Shown: one piece after another, positions 58,266-64,000 of the stretch
Layout of the letters: every line of letters starts with the position of its first letter
Position numbering within the stretch: the stretch's first letter is position 1
NCBI GenBank assembly: GCA_038373885.1
Contig: JAWZYV010013152.1
Location: 62,001 to 126,000, forward strand
Direction of reading: 5' to 3'
DNA length: 64,000 nt
Source: Cheiracanthium punctorium
Taxonomy: Eukaryota > Arthropoda > Arachnida > Araneae > Cheiracanthiidae
Position numbers and translations under genes: made by a program
The notes under the pieces: model-generated
The model's input: only the letters and a program-made list of their open reading frames with translations
Told to the model about the DNA's origin: nothing
The model's database searches: none

Positions 58266-59399
58266 AATTCGCAAGGTGTCCAATAGGTTTTACATTATTA
58301 AAAATACAGCTGAAACATATGTTCTTATTTTATTACGCTTTAGCTCCTAATTAGTATAACCTTTGAATGGCAACATTAAATATCATTGTGTTTCTGAGGA
58401 GTACAAATAATTTTTCCAGCGATTATAAGCGGAGTCCGCACTCCAGGTGGAGTATATCTCAGGACCCGTACAACACGGATTCCCATAACAAAATATCTTC
58501 CGTGTTATGAGGGTAGGGGGTCTACTGTAGTGTGAAGTTTAAATTTTTATGTACCAATGAAGATGCAAGAACTAAGCAATGTGTAGCTTAGCTCAGCAAC
58601 ATTCTATCTGATCCAATCTTCGGGTTTTCTCTGTTGAAATTATGTCTTTTTTACGAATAAGCCAGATTAGGGGCCGAATGCCTCATATGAAAAGCGAGCG
58701 TAGCGAGTCTGGGGGCCTTGGCCCCTAGTTTTTTAAAAATTCCTGCCCAGGTGCAGCAGAAGTGAGTGTTTTCCCTGTCAACACGTTTTTCTGTATATAT
58801 TTTCCTAATATTTGTTTCATTCTTATTCGCCTGTTTCACATCCGGTTACAGCATACATTCACACAATGACGGTGTCTATATTTAGGTGGGACACGCTGTA
58901 TTTTAATACAATAAATAAAATATAGGAGTAATACCATCGTTATCTCTCTGTACCATCAGCATTCACTTTAATGGATAATATCTCATAGAGTATTTTCACG
59001 TGACGTCGCTGAATTCTTTTTTCGGTCAATTCGGATATTTAGGGATACAAAGCCACGTTTTCTGCCAATGACCATTCTCAAATGAACGATTGTTTGACCA
59101 AAAAAGAAGTTGGTTGCTAAGGTGTGACGTAGTGATAATGACGTACGTGAAACAGCTCTATAGATTATTATGAACTCAGACTCCTTTGTACGACTCTTTA
59201 AAATAACTGCAATATGCAAGCCCTTTTTGTAGGGTACACGTGTTAGAAATATCATTAACAAACATTAATTTCGTGAAGAAATTTGTCCTTAAGTCTCGCA
59301 TTAAGCAGTTGTTGTATATAAACTGTATTTCTTGTTCACTTGATTATCAGTCATTCGCCACTACTAAGAGCCGAAGTATTGGCCATTTTATTAAGGAGA

Positions 59400-59525
59400 A
59401 CCAAGAGAGCGGCCAACGTTACCCTTCATGAAGGGACGGGCAAGTTAACACCCAGTCCAGGAATCAAACCCTGTGTCAAACTGTGATAGAACGATTCTTT
59501 AACCACTACACCACTTGGGCGGCCA
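59400..59525 (-). mobile_element. tRNA-like SINE head
   Basis: The complement has CCAAGTGGTGTAGTGGTTAA (A box) and ACAGGGTTTGATTCCTGG (B box). Confidence 0.6.
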
Positions 59526-62423
59526 TATTGACTGCAATGTACAAAAGTTCTTTTAAATGAGTCTGAAAGAGCTTGAATGCTGTGTACGTTATTTTCTATA
59601 GTAAAAATGTTACAGTAAATCTCAACAGTGGACCGGCGCCTTGGAGGTTAAGAGTCTGCCCTACTCTACACTAATCGTCGTGGATTCCATACCCACTCAT
59701 ATCCTGGTTGTTTAAATTTTCTTTCTCTGTGCTAGTAAAAACTTTCATTGTGTTGTACATTTTACCCGACGGGGATTTATAAGAGGATTTTTGGAACGAA
59801 GCACAAAAGTCCGAAAATAAACGTTCCAAAGACAGCAACAACAAATCTCAACAAATTAGTTACGCGGCGGTCCAAGAACTAAATGGTTGTTTAAATGACA
59901 GTGAAGCTGCAAAAATATTTTTGCGACTAATTGGATAATGTGGGACCGCTTACGCAGTTCCACTTTCATTTGAATAAGCCTTATATTTACAGAAGTTAAA
60001 TGACGTGCAGACCGACAAATCATGATAACCATAATCAGCATCCTAATCATAGACTAAATTCAAAACCCATTTTAAACTCTCCTGGGGAAAGAAAAATTAA
60101 AAAAACCTGTTCCCTGTTTGCTGAGGAAGGGACAAAACAGCCTATTTGTATACGCGGGATACTGCAAGCATATGCATTATTAAAGAATAAGTCATTTTAC
60201 TTTTCTGACCTTATCAACTTCCCCTTGGTAAAAAAAAAAAAAAAAAAGTTTACCCGTTTATTACTTATGAGAATGTCAATAAATATCGAATAAAGACTTT
60301 TCTAAACTAGGAATGAATTATGCGTGTTTGATTGTATCTATGGTTACTCTGAGAATCTGAACACACTTTACTTAACTATTTTTTTCCCCCTTTGACTTGT
60401 TTACTGCATTCATCGCCCCGACATTTTGAGACCACATGATTTATTATTCCGGACTCCATCCAAATTACTTGCGTATCTTTTTAAACAGAGATGTCGTATG
60501 TTAAATTTAACGAATAGCCTTTTAGATAGGGGAACGAACTTATCGATTAAGTAATTTTTCATCGATTACCGAGAATGAAATATTTAGGAACCATTAAAAA
60601 AATGAAAAATAAAGCCAAAGATTTAGTTACTTATCAGATTTTCGACTGTGAACATTCGATCCATCAATTTCTTCCCATGGAAATCAATAGCTGATAAATT
60701 CTTTCAAAAGCTCTGGGCACTGGTGTTTTTGAAGTTAAGAAAGAGAAGTTAAACATGTATCTTTAATTAAAATTACGCAGATAAAAGAAGTTTTGATTAT
60801 TTAAAAAGTGCAAATGAAAATTTTGAGTGCGCAAATGATTTATTGAACAACTTTTGTTCATGAGTTCTAAATTGCGTGTAGTATATTTTATTCATAAACT
60901 AAGAGGGAGAAATATTTCAGAATACATTTAGAACTCGATTTCAGGAACGCAAGTTTATCGATTTCTTCATTTAACAAAATTTTAGCAATTATTATTAAAT
61001 TTTTAAACTTCAATTTACTAATTTGTGTAACTAACATTCCGATTAATACTCCAAAACACTTTTGGTGGATGTCTGGGTGAACTAAAAAAAGGTAGATAAA
61101 TCCTAAATGATAGAATCTCAAATGGGACTGAAAACAATCTACTAAGAACAAAGGATACACAATGTTTTACATTATCGTTACAATTTAGAGCTACCTTACT
61201 TACACTATACGACAACAAATAGAACAACAACAGAAGTAAACGAGAGAAGGAGAACTTTACTGTAATCCCTTGGGTGTAAGAGAAATTTTCAGCATCAACC
61301 CCAAGAAAATTAAACAACAAGCCACATTCATTTACATATAAAAGTAGCTGAAACTAAGAAATAAAATCAATTGAAAAAATGATGTTCTAAAGTACTGTGA
61401 ATTACTTCAAATATGCAATTGTAGCTGCTGAGACATATGCTGTTTCTCGGCAATGGGTAGACAGGAAAAAGCTTCTATGTGTAAGCGATGGGAGAGGGGG
61501 GGGGGTCAGTGCGTAAACGTCCTTCGATGTGATATAGTTAAATTATATTTTTGGAGGGATAAAGCCCATCTGAATAATTTAATGCCACGTGGTACATTTT
61601 TAGCTGTAAAAGAAGATTATGGTCCGAAACCACTTGAATCTAAGCTCTAGTCAAATGGCCTCTCTGTTAAAACGGAACTGGCCTATATTAAATAGTTGTA
61701 GTATTTGTGCTTTTGACATCGCAGTACATGTTTTAGAGATGCGTGCTTCAGCACTACATTCGAAACAAGTAACTTTGTACGGCTCATTGTTTTTTCTCTC
61801 GTCACTTGTCCGTTGCTTGATTGAAAACATCTGATCGTTTCGATATTCTCCGATCCCGAAAAGCTGTCTAGTGGTAGAGAGTACTGAATTACTCTTTCAA
61901 TCTGAAAAAAAAACTTATCTTTACTGATGTTAACCGATCTTCAGTACCTTTCAGTTTTTGTGAATTACTTTTTCAACTTTCCAGAAATTCAACCTTACAT
62001 CCCGGCATTATTAATTTGATTTGATTGGCGACTGTGAAGTACCAACGGTTGTGATTCCCAGCCCGCTGAGCCATTCGTTAAAATACTACTTAACGCCTTA
62101 ATGAAAATCCTTTCATGTATTATATGCCTATTTCTGCTAGTTCAGCAGCTGTCAGAAGCTTTCTGGACTCATCTTGAATCTTTTAAAAAGTAATTTCTTT
62201 CCACATTCATAATCTGAAGCTTGTTTTTCAAATTGTTTTGCATCCAATGAAGTAGTGTATGATAAAGGTACAACGATCAACTGGAATAAGTAGAATTTGT
62301 TAAGTATCTGCAAGATAATTTACTTATCACTCAAAGAGATCCCAAAACAAGCGTATGTCACCAATATTTGCATCAAACTTTGGTAACAGCAAACACTCAA
62401 CAAACACTGGTGTTAGAGTATAA

Positions 62424-63302
62424 AAATTAATAAAAAACTTTATAATAAAGCACACATAAATGGTACTTATCAACAAGATGCTCATTTCGGTTGGTATAAA
62501 AGATTCGGCCTTCCTCAGTTGTAAAAAAGTTCAAGAATCCACAAGAGCGGAAAGCCTCGAACTGAAATAAATAAAATGAGGCAGTTGCCATTCGGAAAAA
62601 AGGAACAAGTAAGAAACCAGACAGCTAATATTTCCTCTCTGAAATATATTTTTTCTTTCCTCTGGAAAGTATAATTTTGCCTTTCTTTAAAAAGGAAACA
62701 TTTCTCTGCTTTTGTGGATGCTTGAACTTTTTTACAGCTGAAGAAGACCGGACCCTTTGTACCGACCGAAATGATCATTTTGTTAATAATTGCCATTTAT
62801 GTGTGTTGTTATACAAAGTTTTTTTTTATTAATTTTAAACTTTGGTACTGTTTCAGCAATTTTATGAGCCTAGGGTAAAAAGACGTGTATGAATCTAATG
62901 AGAGTTCGCAGTTTCTAGAATGTTCGTCTGGAACAAGCCATGTTGTAAGAAGGAAGAACAAATTTTATTGCTTCCAAAATCATCTCGCCGAATAATTTTC
63001 ATAACACTATTGACAAACAATAATTTACTAGAAAAGTGTAAGGCAAAATTATACTTTCGAGAGGAAAGAAAAATATATTTCAGAAAGGAAATATTACCTG
63101 TCTGGTTTCTTACTTGTTCCTTTTTTCCGAATGGCAACTGCCTCATTTTATTTATTTCAGTTCGAGGCATTCCGCTCTTGTGGATGCTTGAACTTTTTTA
63201 CAACTGAGGAAGGCCGAATCTTTTATACCAACCGAAATGAGCATCTTGTTGATAAGTACCATTTATGTGTGCGTTATTATAAAGTTTTTTTTATTAATTT
63301 CA
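62424..63302. mobile_element. Penelope-like inverted-repeat cluster
   Basis: Arms of about 260 bp (62424-62685 and 63041-63302) are inverted and nearly identical. A third partial copy of the arm's outer half lies at 62716-62842 in the right-arm orientation. Each has CTGA(A/G)GAAG, then CCGAAATGA, then AAGTACCATTTATGTGTG or a close variant. Such CTGANGA...CGAAA ends resemble those of Penelope-like elements. No reverse transcriptase is present. Confidence 0.55.
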
Positions 63303-63429
63303 CTCAAACACAACAGCTTCGGAAGAATCTATAAATTACCTGCAGCAAAATAATTTCACAAACAAATACTTGGTAGAATACATGAGTAGAATCTTTCACT
63401 GATCCAAAGCGAACAATAGAACATATTCC

Positions 63430-63605
63430 AGAAGAAGCCTCTCCAACGCTGGACACCACAAAGGATTGAGAAAGACGGTGGTTCTATGACATCTACCTTG
63501 CGTAAATGCGGGCTAAGATCCCTTTGAAAGTCCCCTATGGAGGGTATTCCCACTAGAGGCCTAGGACCCTAGTGCAGTCAATCGGCTTTAATCCACAAAC
63601 AAAAC
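63430..63605 (+). mobile_element. Diverged SINE (S6)
   Basis: GGGCTAAGATCCCTTTGAAA, GTCCCCTATGGAGGG, GGCCTAGGACCCTAGTGCAG and CAATCGGCTTTAATCC align to the body and 3' part of S5 at 55.7 kb. The tRNA-like head is not clear. Confidence 0.55.
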
Positions 63606-63909
63606 TCTACGGCACCGACAACGCGGAGAACAGTTGTGATCCTGTAAAAGGAACAGATTTTTCTGTTCCTTTCCATGACCTGCCTAGAAAGTTCTCGATA
63701 ATTTATTTCTAGAAAATTCCACTCGTTTTCCCAGACTTAATCGCGTGATAATCCTGCTATGCAGGAAAGCTAATTATACAGGGGCCATGCTCAAATTGTG
63801 CCAAATGTCAGAGATTGGTGACTTTTGGCGAAATTTCAAATTTTATAGTCTCAAAAATTGCTCGCTTAGCAATATCACTCATATTTAATGCGAGATATCT
63901 TCCAGCCAT

Positions 63910-63990
63910 TATGTTAGGGGCGGTGGTAGTCCAGTGATTAAGGCATTGGACTCGGAACCGGAAGATTGCGGGTTTGATTCAGATGTACCT
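63910..63990 (+). mobile_element. tRNA-like SINE head at window edge
   Basis: GGTAGTCCAGTGATTAAGGC (A box) and GATTGCGGGTTTGATTCAG (B box) lie at tRNA spacing. The SINE probably continues past the window. Confidence 0.6.
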
Positions 63991-64000
63991 TTAAAGACTA

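Larger units (their letters stand above)
43688..64000. other. Repeat-rich region upstream of the supported synaptotagmin exons
   Basis: No exon could be supported here. Listed items are tandem duplications, SINEs, MITEs, a Tc1 relic and a Penelope-like cluster. Stretches 45809-47199, 50379-51022, 51123-54431 and 59526-62423 show only AT-rich non-coding sequence with isolated weak tRNA-like motifs (for example near 51950 and 59640). Confidence 0.6.

Noticed and set aside
58480..58532. Solo pogo-like terminus (complement CAGTAGACCCCCTACCCTC)
   Set aside because: The sequence and following TA fit a pogo-type end, but no partner end was found within the window.
63356..63480. Exon-like - strand segment ending CAG/GTAATT (SVGEASSGICSIVRFG)
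   Set aside because: The acceptor side is poor and the segment overlaps the diverged SINE S6. No protein family is recognised.

Overview
This is a 64 kb, AT-rich, intron-dominated piece of a eukaryotic nuclear genome. The gene content (a small Tim protein and a tandem-C2 synaptotagmin split by kilobase-long introns) and the transposon mix (Tc1/mariner including a DD41D type, hAT, PIF/Harbinger-like, pogo-like, Foldback/Mutator-like, tRNA-derived SINEs) point to an animal. An arthropod, perhaps an arachnid, fits best, but nothing in the window proves that.

Two host genes can be supported, and they face each other tail to tail. On the + strand, two exons (61-156 and 7854-7994) encode the C-terminal 78 residues of a twin-CX3C small Tim protein of the TIMM10B type. 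Its first exon lies upstream of the window, and the 7.7 kb intron is packed with transposons. On the - strand, four exons (43556-43687, 25462-25833, 15268-15382, 9713-10047) join in frame with GT/AG borders. They encode the last 317 residues of a synaptotagmin-family protein (C2A, short linker, C2B, stop). Its 5' exons were not found and probably lie to the right. The two stop codons are 1.7 kb apart, and candidate poly(A) signals of the two genes interleave, so the 3' UTRs may overlap.

Almost everything else is mobile-element DNA. Many element ends could be fixed to the base from target-site duplications: an intact Tc1 element (416-1920) inside a mariner relic; a Harbinger-like element (3112-4451); a pogo-like MITE (4703-5415); a TTAA-flanked long-inverted-repeat element (10121-11976); a Foldback-like element with minisatellite arms and a 9-bp duplication (12946-14349); six hAT-type elements, five with clear 8-bp duplications (17918-18070, 22435-23886 with 22792-22993 nested in it, 26652-27800, 30058-30885, 39513-39683); a decayed DD41D element with 300-bp inverted repeats (41336-43362); and TA-flanked MITEs (2439-2872, 26586-28178, 31953-32676, 54432-55413). 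tRNA-derived SINEs occur throughout, two of them nested in the hAT copy that sits inside a MITE.

From 43.7 to 64 kb no host exon could be supported. That part holds SINEs, tandem and inverted repeats, a decayed Tc1 copy and a Penelope-like inverted-repeat cluster. I see no operon, CRISPR array, phage or other prokaryotic system. The most unusual objects are the Foldback-like element, the TTCGAAA-cored repeat cluster at 16 kb, the DD41D element and the inverted-repeat cluster at 62.4-63.3 kb.
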